From Pseudomonas sp. RIT-PI-S (GTDB lineage Bacteria > Pseudomonadota > Gammaproteobacteria > Pseudomonadales > Pseudomonadaceae), in assembly GCF_025642975.1 (NCBI RefSeq), contig NZ_JANZKJ010000009.1, forward strand, positions 158,090 to 222,089: DNA of 64,000 bases, written 5' to 3'. A program made the translations under genes and the position numbers. The notes below the pieces were generated by a model. It was not told the DNA's origin, made no database searches, and saw only the letters and a list, made by a program, of their open reading frames with translations. Each line of letters starts with the position of its first letter. The first letter of the stretch is position 1. This document shows positions 18,171 to 27,647 of the stretch, piece by piece.

Positions 18171-18205
18171 CGTACTGCACTCTGATTCAGCCAATGCACG
18201 CAGCC

Positions 18206-19369
18206 TCACCGCCTGGCCCGTTCAACGGCCACCAACCCCACACTGGCTGCGAAGGTCATGCCCACCATGGGCCACGCACTGCCGTCGGACCATGCCCCGG
18301 TGATTGCGCTCGACAGGCATGTGAGCAGCATCTGCACGAAGAAGAACCCGCCAGACACCGTGCCGGCGATGGCGGGGAAGGGTTGCAGCACGGCCCATTG
18401 GCAAGCAGGGATGATCAGGCCAACCGAGAACATCACCGGTGCCAACGCCACCAGCAGCAGCCATAGCCCGGCGCCCTGCGCTTGCAGGCAGAGCAGGGCG
18501 CTGCTGCCAGCCAGGTTGAGCACGCAGGCCAGGCCGAGCAGGCGCTCGATCGAACGGCCCGACGACAGCTTGGCGAAGGTCCGCGACCCTGCCACATAAC
18601 CCAGCACCGTGAGCCCCAGCACCAGCGCGTAACCCCGCGGCGTCAGCCCTAGGCCCCGCTGCAGCAGCACGGAGGATTCGCTGATAAACGGGAAGTAACT
18701 GCAGTAGGCGAAGCCGATCACCAGCGAGTAGCGCCAGAACGCCCGGCTGCCGAGCATCTGCCGCCACGCCTGCCGCCCGCTGATGGCCGGGCCATGATCG
18801 AGGCGGGTTTCGGGCAGCCGCTGTCGGACCTGCCACAGCGTGAGCGCTCCGAGCAGCAACAGGCCGAGAAACAAGCCGCGCCACCCCAGCGACGGCAGCA
18901 GCAGGCTACCCAGCAACGGCGCAACGATCGGCGCGATGGCCATGGCGCTGGAAAGCGCCGACAGCAGCCGCACCTGCTCGTAGGGGGCAAAACGGTCGCG
19001 CACTACCACCCTGGCTACCAGCGGGCCGCAGCAGCCGCCCAGTGCTTGGAAGAAGCGCGCCGCGCAGAGGCTCCAAAGGTTGGGCGCCAGGGCACAGCCC
19101 AGGGTCGCCAGCAGGTACAGGCCAAGCCCGGCGAGCATCGTCGGTCGCCGCCCGAAGCGGTCGCAAAGGGTACCGGTGACCAGCATCGATACCGCGTACC
19201 CCGCCATGTAGAGCGTGAGGCTGGCTTGAACAGCCCCGGCCGGTACTTGCAGCTGTGCCGCCATGGCGGGCCAGGCCGGCAGGTACAGATCCAGCGCCAC
19301 CCGGGGCAGGCACACCAGCCCTACCAGCAACAGGGCCCAGTGGCGCAGGGTCGAGGGAGGGCGCGGCAT
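18206..19369 (-). CDS. Bcr/CflA-family MFS drug exporter
   Basis: Inner-membrane proton-driven exporter of 387 residues with 12 TM helices. The DHA1 loop motif is GTLCDRFGRRPTMLAG, and ALGGCCGPLVARVVVRDRF with APIVAPLLGSLLL is typical of Bcr/CflA proteins. The substrate is not predictable. Divergent from a MocR-type regulator gene with 90 bases between, so regulation by that protein is plausible. Confidence 0.84.
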   Translation of the reverse strand: MPRPPSTLRHWALLLVGLVCLPRVALDLYLPAWPAMAAQLQVPAGAVQASLTLYMAGYAVSMLVTGTLCDRFGRRPTMLAGLGLYLLATLGCALAPNLWSLCAARFFQALGGCCGPLVARVVVRDRFAPYEQVRLLSALSSAMAIAPIVAPLLGSLLLPSLGWRGLFLGLLLLGALTLWQVRQRLPETRLDHGPAISGRQAWRQMLGSRAFWRYSLVIGFAYCSYFPFISESSVLLQRGLGLTPRGYALVLGLTVLGYVAGSRTFAKLSSGRSIERLLGLACVLNLAGSSALLCLQAQGAGLWLLLVALAPVMFSVGLIIPACQWAVLQPFPAIAGTVSGGFFFVQMLLTCLSSAITGAWSDGSAWPMVGMTFAASVGLVAVERARR

Positions 19370-19459
19370 GGTAGTGCTCCGGATCAGGAAGATGCCGCAG
19401 CCTAAGGGGTTTGTGGTCTACTGCGCAGATCCATTTATAGCTGAACGGACTGGACCACT

Positions 19460-20911
19460 ATGAGCCGTGGCAGAACGGTGCTCGCCCTGGACCTCCCGCA
19501 ACCGGTGATGCCGGGTGCCACCAAGCTGGAAGCGGGCTACCAGAGCCTGCGCGATGCGATCCTCGAACAGCGGTTGGCGGCCGACAGCCTGCTGCCATCC
19601 ACCCGGGTGCTGGCCGAGCGTTGGCACATGGCTCGCGGCACGCTTGAAGTGGTTTACGAGCGGTTGCGCGCGGAGGGGTACATCGTGCGCCGCAGCGGCT
19701 CGGGAAGCCGCGTATGCGCCGTGGTGCCTGATCGCTTGCTGGCGGCTGCGGGCGCTGGCGCTAGCTTGCCGGCACCCGCGCCCTCTGTACCGTCCGCGGA
19801 AACCCGGGTGCGGGTCGGCGTGCCGTTCCTGGCCCGCCTTCCAGACCCGGCCCTGTTCAGCGCCCAAGCGTGGGCTCGGCACTTGGCGCGGGGCCTGGCC
19901 AGCACGGCCGCGGCGGACCTTGGCCATGCCACCGCCCAAGGCTTGCCGGCGCTTCGCGAGCATCTGGCAACCTACCTGGCCCGGCACCGAGGCATCAGTT
20001 GCAGCGCCGAATCGCTGATCATCACCCATGGCATACGCGACACCCTGGACCTGGTCGCCAACACTGTGCTGCGCGCCGGCGATGCTGTCGCCGTGGAGGA
20101 CCCCGGCTACCTGACTGCCGGCGCGCTGTTCGAACAGGCTGGCGCTCGCCTGCAGCCATTGGCGCTGGACGGCGACGGGCTGATCAGCGAAGGCCTGGAG
20201 GCGGTGGATGCGCGGCTGCTTTACCTCACCCCGGCGCATCAGTCCCCCAGCGGGGCGACGCTGCCGGTTTCGCGCCGGCTGGCCATCCTGGCCTGGGCCG
20301 AGCGCCGCGCGGCGTGGGTGATCGAGGACGACTACGACAGCGAGTTCAATTACCACGGCGCACCACTGCCGGCGCTCAAGGCCCTGGACCGGGACGAGCG
20401 GGTGGTCTACTGCGGCAGCTTCAATAAAACGCTGTTCGCGGGCTTGCGCATCGGTTATCTGATCGCCCCGCCTGCGCTGCGCGGCGCACTGCTGGCACGC
20501 ATCGAAGCCAGCGGTCGCGCCGTGGGCGTGGTGGAGCAAGCGGCCGTGGCCCAGCTGATCGCCAGCGGTGCTTTCCTCCGGCACTTGCGTATAGCCCGCC
20601 AGGCGTACCAGCAGCGCCGCGACCTGCTACTGGACATCCTCGCCAAAGGGGCGCCCGGCCGCTACCGCGTGCAAGGGGAACACGCAGGCTTGCACTGCCT
20701 GCTGGCGCTGGATGACAGCATCGATGAGGGCGCGCTATGCGACCGCGCGGCACAGGAAGGGCTGCTGCTTCAGCCGCTGCGGCAGTTTTGCCGACAGGCG
20801 ACGCCCGGGCCGGCGGTGGTGCTGGGCTATGCAGCCCTGACACTGGCGCAGGTCTGCCTGGCTGGGCGTCAGCTGGCGGCTTTGTTGAGGGAAGGGCATC
20901 CCGGGCGGTAA
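19460..20911 (+). CDS. MocR-family regulator (GntR wHTH plus aminotransferase fold)
   Basis: Protein of 483 residues joining a GntR-type winged helix (LPSTRVLAERWHMARGTLEVVYERLRAEGYIVRR) to a fold-type I aminotransferase domain. The PLP-binding lysine is in YCGSFNKTLFAGLRIGYL, and IEDDYDSEFNY holds the PLP-pyridine Asp. MocR proteins use PLP or an amino-compound adduct as effector. It is divergent from the Bcr/CflA exporter gene; a GTGGTC / GACCAC pair brackets the promoter region. The regulon is unknown. Confidence 0.88.
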   Translation: MSRGRTVLALDLPQPVMPGATKLEAGYQSLRDAILEQRLAADSLLPSTRVLAERWHMARGTLEVVYERLRAEGYIVRRSGSGSRVCAVVPDRLLAAAGAGASLPAPAPSVPSAETRVRVGVPFLARLPDPALFSAQAWARHLARGLASTAAADLGHATAQGLPALREHLATYLARHRGISCSAESLIITHGIRDTLDLVANTVLRAGDAVAVEDPGYLTAGALFEQAGARLQPLALDGDGLISEGLEAVDARLLYLTPAHQSPSGATLPVSRRLAILAWAERRAAWVIEDDYDSEFNYHGAPLPALKALDRDERVVYCGSFNKTLFAGLRIGYLIAPPALRGALLARIEASGRAVGVVEQAAVAQLIASGAFLRHLRIARQAYQQRRDLLLDILAKGAPGRYRVQGEHAGLHCLLALDDSIDEGALCDRAAQEGLLLQPLRQFCRQATPGPAVVLGYAALTLAQVCLAGRQLAALLREGHPGR

Positions 20912-20978
20912 ACCCGGGCGGCTGTCGCACCGCCCTGGCTCACCGGCGAGGCGCTCGGTGGGTTAAGCCTCCAACGGG

Positions 20979-23900
20979 TTAGAACTGCCAGTCCAGCGAC
21001 AGGCCCACGCCATGGGTTTTGTCGCGGGCGCCGAGCAAGCCGTTGTAGTCCAGGTTGAGCTTGGCGTCCTTGCTCAGGGCAAGGCTGGCGCGGGCGCCGA
21101 CCACCGCTGCGTTGCGGTCCATGGCCACGCTCTGCACGGCATAGGTGTTGACCCCGCTGGCGAACGCCAGGTGCTCGTCGGCGGAGGTGTCGCTCAGGTT
21201 GTGCTGCCAGCCCAATGTGCCGGCCACATCGAGCTTTTGCGAGTCAGTGAGGTTGAACCGGGTACCAGCGCGCACGCCGAGCGTCGAAAGCACGGTGTCG
21301 CGGCTGTCGTCGCCGCCCTTGAGCGCGGTGGCGCCGCCTTTTTCGTTGAAGCTGTCGCTGGCCAGGTGCACGTATGCCAGGTTGGCGAAGGGCTCCACCG
21401 CAACCGGTGCCAGGTTCAAGCGGTAGGCCGCTTCGCCGAAAGCCTGGGTGGACTGCGCGTCACGCTTGACCTTTTGCCGGTCGCTGAACACGCCGAACTG
21501 CAGGTCACGCTTCACGTCGATGCGGTGCCAGCTGTGGGAGGCGCCGGCGGTCAGGCGCAGGGCGCCCTGTTCATGCCCGAGGTAAGCGCCCAGGTGGTAG
21601 CTGTCCGCCGATGCCCGCGAGTGGGTGTCATCGCCCAGGCCCAGGGAGGTATCGCTATAGCCGGCCAGTGCCCCGAGGCGGGTGTGATCACTGATCAGGC
21701 CATCCACGCCGGCGAGCAACCCGCCCAAGGATGACGTGGCGCTGGCGCTGTCGCTACTACCCTTGTTGCTGCCCCAGGCACCCAGCGCCTTGACCCACAC
21801 GTTGTTGTCCTCGCTCCCCGGTGCGGGCTGTTCGTACAGCCCCTCCAGGCGCAGGCGATCGCTGACGGCATCCCGCAGCTGGCGGCTGTCGTTGATCAAT
21901 TGCGTAGCGATGGCCGGGTGCACCTCGCCGGATAACTGCGTGTACGCCTGGCGCGCGGAGGTGGCGCTGTCGCTGAGCAGCACGCTTTCATAGACCGCAT
22001 TGCCGGCGCCCAACTGCTCGGCGGCCACGGCCACGTTGCGCTGGTTGCGGGTCTGCGCGGCGCTGGCGAAGCTGTCGGCATTGCGCTGCACCGCCAGGCT
22101 CAGGCCGGAGCCGGTGTAAGCCAGGTTGCCGGTAAGGAAGGCATAGTTGGCCAGCACCGCGCCGAACTGGCCCTGCACGCCTCCAGCGGCTTGCAACACG
22201 CTGAACTGCTGGCCGAGCACGCTGCTCGCCTGGCTGCGGCTGAGCAGCGTGGCGTTGTTTTCCAAGGTCATCGCCAGGTTGGCGCCGCTGATGGTCGCCG
22301 TGCCGCCCACCAGGGTGCGGTCGCTGCCGGAGGGCGACACCTCCACGGCGTAGGTCGAACCCGGGGCCAAGGTGAAGTTGCCGGCCACATTCAGCGTGCC
22401 GATGGAGTTGCCCGGGGCCACGGTGCCGCCCGCGTTGGCGGTGAGCGAAGCAATGCTGCCGGTGCCGCCGAGCATACCGCTGTCGTTCACGGTCACGGCC
22501 GAGGCCAGCGAGCCATTGACCGCCAGGCGCCCCTGGTTGACCAGGGTGGGGCCGCTGTAGCTGTTGGCGCCGGTCAGCACCAGGGTGCCGATGCCTTGCT
22601 TGGTCAGGCCGCCATGCCCGGAGATCGCGTTGCTCCACACGTCCAGCCCGCATTGGGGACCGCTGCAGGTGCGCTGCGTTGGCTTGCCGGCATCGACCAC
22701 CGCGCCCACGCCCGGAAGGTCGACCACGAACTGGCTGTCGCCATAAGCGCCGCTGATACGAAACTGAGCCGGGATGTCCGCCTCGGTCACCAACATGCTG
22801 GGGCCGTTGATCGCCTTGCCGAGGTTGATCATGCCCCAGCCATAGAGCTCGTCGATGCCTGCGGCGCCGAGGTCGGTGGCGGTGGTGCGCAGCACGCTGG
22901 CCACCTGCGCGCCGCTCATGTACGGGAAACGCTCCATCAGCACCGCCAGGCTGCCTGCCACATGCGGCGCGGCCATGGAGGTGCCGCTTTTGTTGGCCCA
23001 GCCCACGGTCAGGTCCGCCGTGCTGGTGCCGTTGAATACCGAGCTGTAGATCCGCGTGCCCGGGGCCGAGACGCAGAAGCTCGAGGTGTAGCCGCAGCGT
23101 GACGAGAACACGCTCAACGTATAGGGGGTGGCCGCGGCCGTGGCCGGGTCCGGGTTCTGTTGCAGGGCGGCCACGGTCACCCAGTTGGGTGCGATGTCTG
23201 GAACGAAATACCCCAGCCCGGCGATGGCGTCGGGGTTGTTGAGGTTGTAGTCGTTGCCCGCGGCGAACACGGTCAACACGCCGCTGCGTGCCGCGTCGAT
23301 GGCTCCTTGGTAGGCGCCGCCTGCGCGGGTGCCGAGGATCTGGCGGATCTGGTCGAACTGCAGTTGGGCGTCTTGCACGGTGAAGTGCGGATAGGCCGGA
23401 TCGCGGCCGCCCTGGTCGAAGCGGTCGGTGATGCCGATGCCCCAGCTGTTGTTGATGATGCGCGCGCCGCTGCTGACCAGCGCGTTCCAGCCCGCCTGGT
23501 AGACCGCGCCGTCGTTGCCCAGGACGATGCCGTCCTCAGGGCCCGGGTCACCGTTGTCGGCGCTGATGATCTGCGCGTTGAACGCTACACCGTGCATCGG
23601 CCCGCCGTCGCGATCACCGGCGGCGATGCCGGCTACGTGCGTGCCGTGGTTACCGAACTTGCCGCTCGAGTCGATGCTCGGCGAGCCGTCGTAGCGGAAC
23701 GGGTCGCCAGCGTGCACTGGGATGTAGGGGTCGGTGTACTCGCGGATGCCGCTGGTGACCAGGGTAGTCACCTTGCCGTTGCTGGAGAACTCCGGATGCG
23801 CCGCATACACCGGTTGGTCGAAGATCCCCAGCTTCACGCCCTTGCCGGTGTACCCGCCGGCGTAGGCCTGGTCGGCGTTGATCGCGCCCAGCCCCCATTC

Positions 23901-24095
23901 GGCGGCGAACTCGGGGCTGCGCCAGCTGGCGGCGTCGCCGGCCTGCCCGGCTTCCACGTAGGGGGCGGCCTGGGCGGCGCCGCCGAGATAACAGGCCCCC
24001 AGGGAGCACGCCAGGGCGCTGCGGTTGAGGGCGCGCCCAATGGCCTGGCGCAGGGGTTTGACAGAGGGCTGTCGGGTGCTGAACACATCTTTCAT
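20979..24095 (-). CDS. Autotransporter subtilisin-family serine protease (paralogue 1)
   Basis: Type Va secreted protease of about 1038 residues. It has an extended N-terminus with signal peptide ending near AAQAAP, an S8 peptidase domain with catalytic Asp region KLGIFDQPV, His in GNHGTHVAG and Ser in KSGTSMAAPHVAG, a passenger-associated repeat (IGTLVLTGANSYSGPTLVNQ), and a C-terminal beta-barrel of about 270 residues ending in VGLSLDWQF with the terminal aromatic residue. It probably acts at the cell surface or is released. The Asp motif (FDQPV) departs from the usual DSG/DTG. Start 24095 is chosen because TAAGGA lies 10 bases upstream. A close tandem paralogue is upstream on the same strand. 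Confidence 0.9.
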   Translation of the reverse strand: MKDVFSTRQPSVKPLRQAIGRALNRSALACSLGACYLGGAAQAAPYVEAGQAGDAASWRSPEFAAEWGLGAINADQAYAGGYTGKGVKLGIFDQPVYAAHPEFSSNGKVTTLVTSGIREYTDPYIPVHAGDPFRYDGSPSIDSSGKFGNHGTHVAGIAAGDRDGGPMHGVAFNAQIISADNGDPGPEDGIVLGNDGAVYQAGWNALVSSGARIINNSWGIGITDRFDQGGRDPAYPHFTVQDAQLQFDQIRQILGTRAGGAYQGAIDAARSGVLTVFAAGNDYNLNNPDAIAGLGYFVPDIAPNWVTVAALQQNPDPATAAATPYTLSVFSSRCGYTSSFCVSAPGTRIYSSVFNGTSTADLTVGWANKSGTSMAAPHVAGSLAVLMERFPYMSGAQVASVLRTTATDLGAAGIDELYGWGMINLGKAINGPSMLVTEADIPAQFRISGAYGDSQFVVDLPGVGAVVDAGKPTQRTCSGPQCGLDVWSNAISGHGGLTKQGIGTLVLTGANSYSGPTLVNQGRLAVNGSLASAVTVNDSGMLGGTGSIASLTANAGGTVAPGNSIGTLNVAGNFTLAPGSTYAVEVSPSGSDRTLVGGTATISGANLAMTLENNATLLSRSQASSVLGQQFSVLQAAGGVQGQFGAVLANYAFLTGNLAYTGSGLSLAVQRNADSFASAAQTRNQRNVAVAAEQLGAGNAVYESVLLSDSATSARQAYTQLSGEVHPAIATQLINDSRQLRDAVSDRLRLEGLYEQPAPGSEDNNVWVKALGAWGSNKGSSDSASATSSLGGLLAGVDGLISDHTRLGALAGYSDTSLGLGDDTHSRASADSYHLGAYLGHEQGALRLTAGASHSWHRIDVKRDLQFGVFSDRQKVKRDAQSTQAFGEAAYRLNLAPVAVEPFANLAYVHLASDSFNEKGGATALKGGDDSRDTVLSTLGVRAGTRFNLTDSQKLDVAGTLGWQHNLSDTSADEHLAFASGVNTYAVQSVAMDRNAAVVGARASLALSKDAKLNLDYNGLLGARDKTHGVGLSLDWQF

Positions 24096-24123
24096 GAAGC
24101 TACCGTCCTTAGTTAACGCACAC

Positions 24124-24154
24124 AAAACTCCGCGCGCATGCGGTCGCATGCGCG
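24124..24154 (-). terminator. Hairpin between the two autotransporter genes
   Basis: CGCGCATGCG and CGCATGCGCG (24133-24142 and 24145-24154) form a 10-bp palindromic stem. On the minus strand TTTT follows within a few bases, so this looks like an intrinsic terminator for the upstream autotransporter gene and suggests that the downstream one has its own promoter or depends on readthrough. Confidence 0.65.
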
Positions 24155-24181
24155 TTGTTCTTTCGAGGGAAGAGGGGTGGC

Positions 24182-27100
24182 TCAGAACTTCAGGTTGAAG
24201 CTCAGGCCTGCGCCATGGTTTTTCTCGCGGCCGGCCAACTGCCCGGCGTAATCGAGGCTCACCGAGGCTTCCCGGCTCAGTGCCAGGCTGGCATGGGCGC
24301 CGACCAGTGCCGCATCGCGGAGCAGCGGCGAGCTGTCGACGCCGAAGGTGCCGCCGCCGGAGGCGAAGGCCAGGTGCTGCTCGGCCTCGGTGTCGCTCAA
24401 GTTGTGCTGCCAGCCGAGGCTGCCGGAGAGGTCGAGCTTTTGCCGGTCGCTGACGGCGACGGTTTTCAGGGCCCGCAGGCCAAGGGTGCCGAGCACCGCC
24501 TCACGGGTGTCGTTGGCGCTGGCCAGGGCCGCGGCATCACCTTTCTCGCGGAAGCTGTCCGTGCCCAGGTGTACATAGGCGAGGCTGGCGAAGGGTTCTA
24601 GGGCTGCCGCTTGCAAGGGCAGGCGATAGGCGGCTTCGCCGAACACCTGTGCCGTTTGCGCGTCGTGTTTGGTTTTCTCGCGGCCCGTGGCACCGCCGAT
24701 CCGCACATCGCGCTGGGCATCGATGCGATGCCAGCTATAGGCGCCACCCAGCGTGAGGCGCAGCGGGCCCAGGTCGTGGCCGGCATAGGCGCCCAGGTGG
24801 TAGCTGTCTACCGAGGCCCGCGAATGAGTGCCGGCGCCCATGTTCAAGCCGCTGTCGCTGTAGCCCGCCATCAACCCCAGGCGGGTGTCATCGGTGAGGT
24901 TGCCATCCACCCCCGCCAGCAGCCCGCCCAGCGAAGAGGTGTAGGCGGCGGTGTCGTTGCGCGAGTCGGTTTTGCCCCAGGCCCCCAGGCCCTTGAGCCA
25001 CACGTGGTCCTGGTCGCGAATGCGGGTATCGGTGCCGGCCACACCCGTGGCCAGGCGCTCGCCCACCGCGTCGCGCAATGCTCGGGCGTCGTTGATCAGC
25101 ACCGAGCCAATGGCCGGGTAGACCTCGCCGGTGAGGCTCTGGAAGCTATCGCGGGCGGCCACTGCGCTGGGGGCCAGCAAGAGGTTTTCATACACCGCAT
25201 TGCCGCCGCCCAGCTGCTCGGCGGCTGCCGCGACCGCAGCCTGGTTAGGGGTGTGTGCAGCGCTGCCGAACGCTGCCGTGCGTTCCAGGTTCAGGGTGAT
25301 ACCGTTGGCCCCGTAGCCTAGCCGGCCACCGATGAAGGCGAAGCTGGACAGCACCGCGCCGAACTGGCCGTTGATGCCGCTGCCGGCCTGCAAGACGTCG
25401 AGCTGGCGCGCCAGCAGGCTTTGCCCCGGCGCCGCGCTCAGGGCGACAACGCTGTTATCGGGCGCCAGGGCGAGGTTGGCGCCGGTCACTGTGGCACTGC
25501 CGGTAGCGACCAGGCGATCGCTGCCGGTGGGCGACACTTCCACCGCATAGGTCGAGCCTGGCTCGAGGGTGAGATTACCGTTGACGTGCAATGTGCCGAC
25601 GGAATTGCCCGGTGCCACGATGCTGCCGCTGTGCGCGGTCAGCCCGCCCACCAGGCCATTGCCGCCCAAGGTGCCCCCTGCATTGACCTGCACGGCCGAG
25701 GTGACCGAACCGTTGACCGAAAGCACTCCGCCGTTGACCAGCGTGCCCCCACGGTAGGTGTTGGCGCCTTCGAGCACCAACCGGCCAGCGCCCGACTTGA
25801 CCAGGGTGCCTTGGTACTGGCGCTGGGCAGCGGCGGCGGCGCGTGCGGTGCCGATGGCGTAATCGGTCTGGTCCTGCTGGCTGGCTGTATTCGGCAGGCC
25901 GTTCTGCCAGCTTCGGCTGACCAGCGTTTGCTGCCAGGCGGCCTGCTCCGCGCTGTCTTCGGCCTGACGCTGGATCAGCGCCTGGTCGGAGATGTCGTTG
26001 CTCCACACATCGCCTTGGCCGGCGCCGAGGTTGGCGTCGAAGGTGCCCAACAATTGCCCGGGGCCGTGCAGCGCCAGCGAAAGGTTGGCCACACCCCAGC
26101 CTACGACCGTGTTCGGTGCCTGGGTCACCGAGCCGTCGAGCTGGGTCGCGGTGGTCAGCAGCACCTGCAAGGCTTGCTCGTTGTTCATGTAGGGATAGCG
26201 CTCCATTACCAACGCCAAGGCAGCGGTGGCGTGGGGCGCGGCCATGGAGGTGCCGGACTTGAGCGCGTAGCCGCCACCGGGCACCGTGCTGTTGATCAGC
26301 CGCCCCGGCGTGGTGATGCACCAGTACTTGGCATACCCGCACTGGTTGTAGCGCTGGCCGTTGTCGCTATCCAGGCCTGAGGCGGCCAGCCAATGGCCTT
26401 CCAGGTCGGGTTGGAAATACGGCAATGAGGCGCGCACGCTGGCGTTGGGGTAGCCGGTATTGCCGGCGCTGAAGACGTTGACCACGCCGCGGCGCGACAC
26501 GGCCGCCGCTTCATCCAGCCAGGTGCCGCGGTTGTAGTGTTGGGCGTAGGCGGCGTGCAGGTCGTTGAGGGTGGCATAGCTCACATCGGGCGGCTGGCTG
26601 CCCCAGCTGTTGTTGATGGCGCGAACCCCGGCGTCGGCCAAGGCGCCATACGCCGCACGAAAATACAGCGGGTCTGGGTTGGGCCCGAAGAGGAAGCTGT
26701 CGTTCTGGTTGGTGTTGGCGACGTAGATCTGCGCGTTGAACGCAACGCCATGCATGCCCACGCCGTCGCGCGCCGCGCCCATCGTGCCGGTCACGTGGGT
26801 GCCGTGGCTGTCGTTGTTCGGGTTGATGGCACCGGTGGTGCTGAAGGCCGAACCGTCCACGTAGCTGCCACTGACGGTAAGCGCGTGGTAGCGCGACGGG
26901 GTGGCCTCGGGATGGGTAGGGTCGAACCCGGAGTCCAGGGCGCCGATGCGGATACCGGCCCCGGTAATGCCCGCGGCATAGGCTTGGTCGGCCTGGATGC
27001 GGGCCAGGCCCCAATCGCTTTGGAACTCCGCCGAGCGCCAGCTGGCGGGATCACCCAACTTCCCTTGTTCGATGTAATCAGCGTGAGCTGAACAGCCAAG

Positions 27101-27184
27101 GGTAATTAACAATGCACTGAGCGAACCCTTCGCTACTGGCTTTAAGTAATAACGGACAGCACTAAGGGTATTCGACTTTCGCAT
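24182..27184 (-). CDS. Autotransporter subtilisin-family serine protease (paralogue 2)
   Basis: Secreted protease of 1000 residues with the same architecture as its neighbour: signal peptide (SLSALLITLGCSAHA), S8 domain with Asp in IGALDSGFDPTHPEA, His in DSHGTHVTG and Ser in KSGTSMAAPHATA, a repeat stretch SGAGRLVLEGANTYRGGTL, and a C-terminal barrel ending in GLSFNLKF. The barrel shares long blocks with paralogue 1 (SLGGLLAGVDG, SYHLGAYAGHD, LGWQHNLSDT), so the pair arose by duplication. The protease domains have diverged more. AGGTG lies 7 bases before the start, and a long AT-rich promoter region precedes it. Confidence 0.9.
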   Translation of the reverse strand: MRKSNTLSAVRYYLKPVAKGSLSALLITLGCSAHADYIEQGKLGDPASWRSAEFQSDWGLARIQADQAYAAGITGAGIRIGALDSGFDPTHPEATPSRYHALTVSGSYVDGSAFSTTGAINPNNDSHGTHVTGTMGAARDGVGMHGVAFNAQIYVANTNQNDSFLFGPNPDPLYFRAAYGALADAGVRAINNSWGSQPPDVSYATLNDLHAAYAQHYNRGTWLDEAAAVSRRGVVNVFSAGNTGYPNASVRASLPYFQPDLEGHWLAASGLDSDNGQRYNQCGYAKYWCITTPGRLINSTVPGGGYALKSGTSMAAPHATAALALVMERYPYMNNEQALQVLLTTATQLDGSVTQAPNTVVGWGVANLSLALHGPGQLLGTFDANLGAGQGDVWSNDISDQALIQRQAEDSAEQAAWQQTLVSRSWQNGLPNTASQQDQTDYAIGTARAAAAAQRQYQGTLVKSGAGRLVLEGANTYRGGTLVNGGVLSVNGSVTSAVQVNAGGTLGGNGLVGGLTAHSGSIVAPGNSVGTLHVNGNLTLEPGSTYAVEVSPTGSDRLVATGSATVTGANLALAPDNSVVALSAAPGQSLLARQLDVLQAGSGINGQFGAVLSSFAFIGGRLGYGANGITLNLERTAAFGSAAHTPNQAAVAAAAEQLGGGNAVYENLLLAPSAVAARDSFQSLTGEVYPAIGSVLINDARALRDAVGERLATGVAGTDTRIRDQDHVWLKGLGAWGKTDSRNDTAAYTSSLGGLLAGVDGNLTDDTRLGLMAGYSDSGLNMGAGTHSRASVDSYHLGAYAGHDLGPLRLTLGGAYSWHRIDAQRDVRIGGATGREKTKHDAQTAQVFGEAAYRLPLQAAALEPFASLAYVHLGTDSFREKGDAAALASANDTREAVLGTLGLRALKTVAVSDRQKLDLSGSLGWQHNLSDTEAEQHLAFASGGGTFGVDSSPLLRDAALVGAHASLALSREASVSLDYAGQLAGREKNHGAGLSFNLKF

Positions 27185-27647
27185 CCCTGCACACCTGTTA
27201 ACTGTTGGCTCTTCTTTGAGCGAAGTAGGACCATAGTCCCCACTTAAACATTTGGCAAATAGTTTGTGTCAGGGATGATACAGGGCGTCAAGAACGCATT
27301 CGTCAGATATTAGTTGAGAGTTTGAACTTGTAAGTTAATGATTTATTGGCTAATTTTTCTTAAGTTAGCGATATTTAACGGCAAAGTAATGGCTATTTAA
27401 TTCCAGGCAGCATAATAAACCGTACCGGTTAGGCCGTTTTTCCAGTGTGCTCGAGAAGGCGCTAGAGTGCGGGGGTTATTGCGTATGAGCGGGCTAGTTA
27501 GGAAAGCCGAGGGCAAGCCCTGCTGTCGGGGGGCGGCTTTTAACCCTGGCTATTAGGTTAAGCCCGAGCCGGGATTGTTCGAATCAGATAATAGGGCAAG
27601 GTAAGCGCCGATGCGGCCTCAGCGCGGAGGCCGCACGGCTTGCAGGC
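27185..27647. other. 463-bp intergenic region with an AT-rich core
   Basis: No gene is supported here. About 27240-27420 is much richer in A and T than the surroundings and is probably the promoter and leader region of autotransporter paralogue 2. TTGACG occurs there on the minus strand, but I cannot pair it with a convincing -10. The right part carries a weak AAAGCCG / CGGCTTT pair near 27509-27541 and the hairpin at 27612-27635. Confidence 0.6.
27612..27635 (-). terminator. Hairpin after the decarboxylase gene
   Basis: TGCGGCCTC and GAGGCCGCA form a 9-bp perfect stem with a 6-base loop, 13 bases past the decarboxylase stop. There is no T-run on the minus strand, so it is a candidate terminator only. 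Confidence 0.55.
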
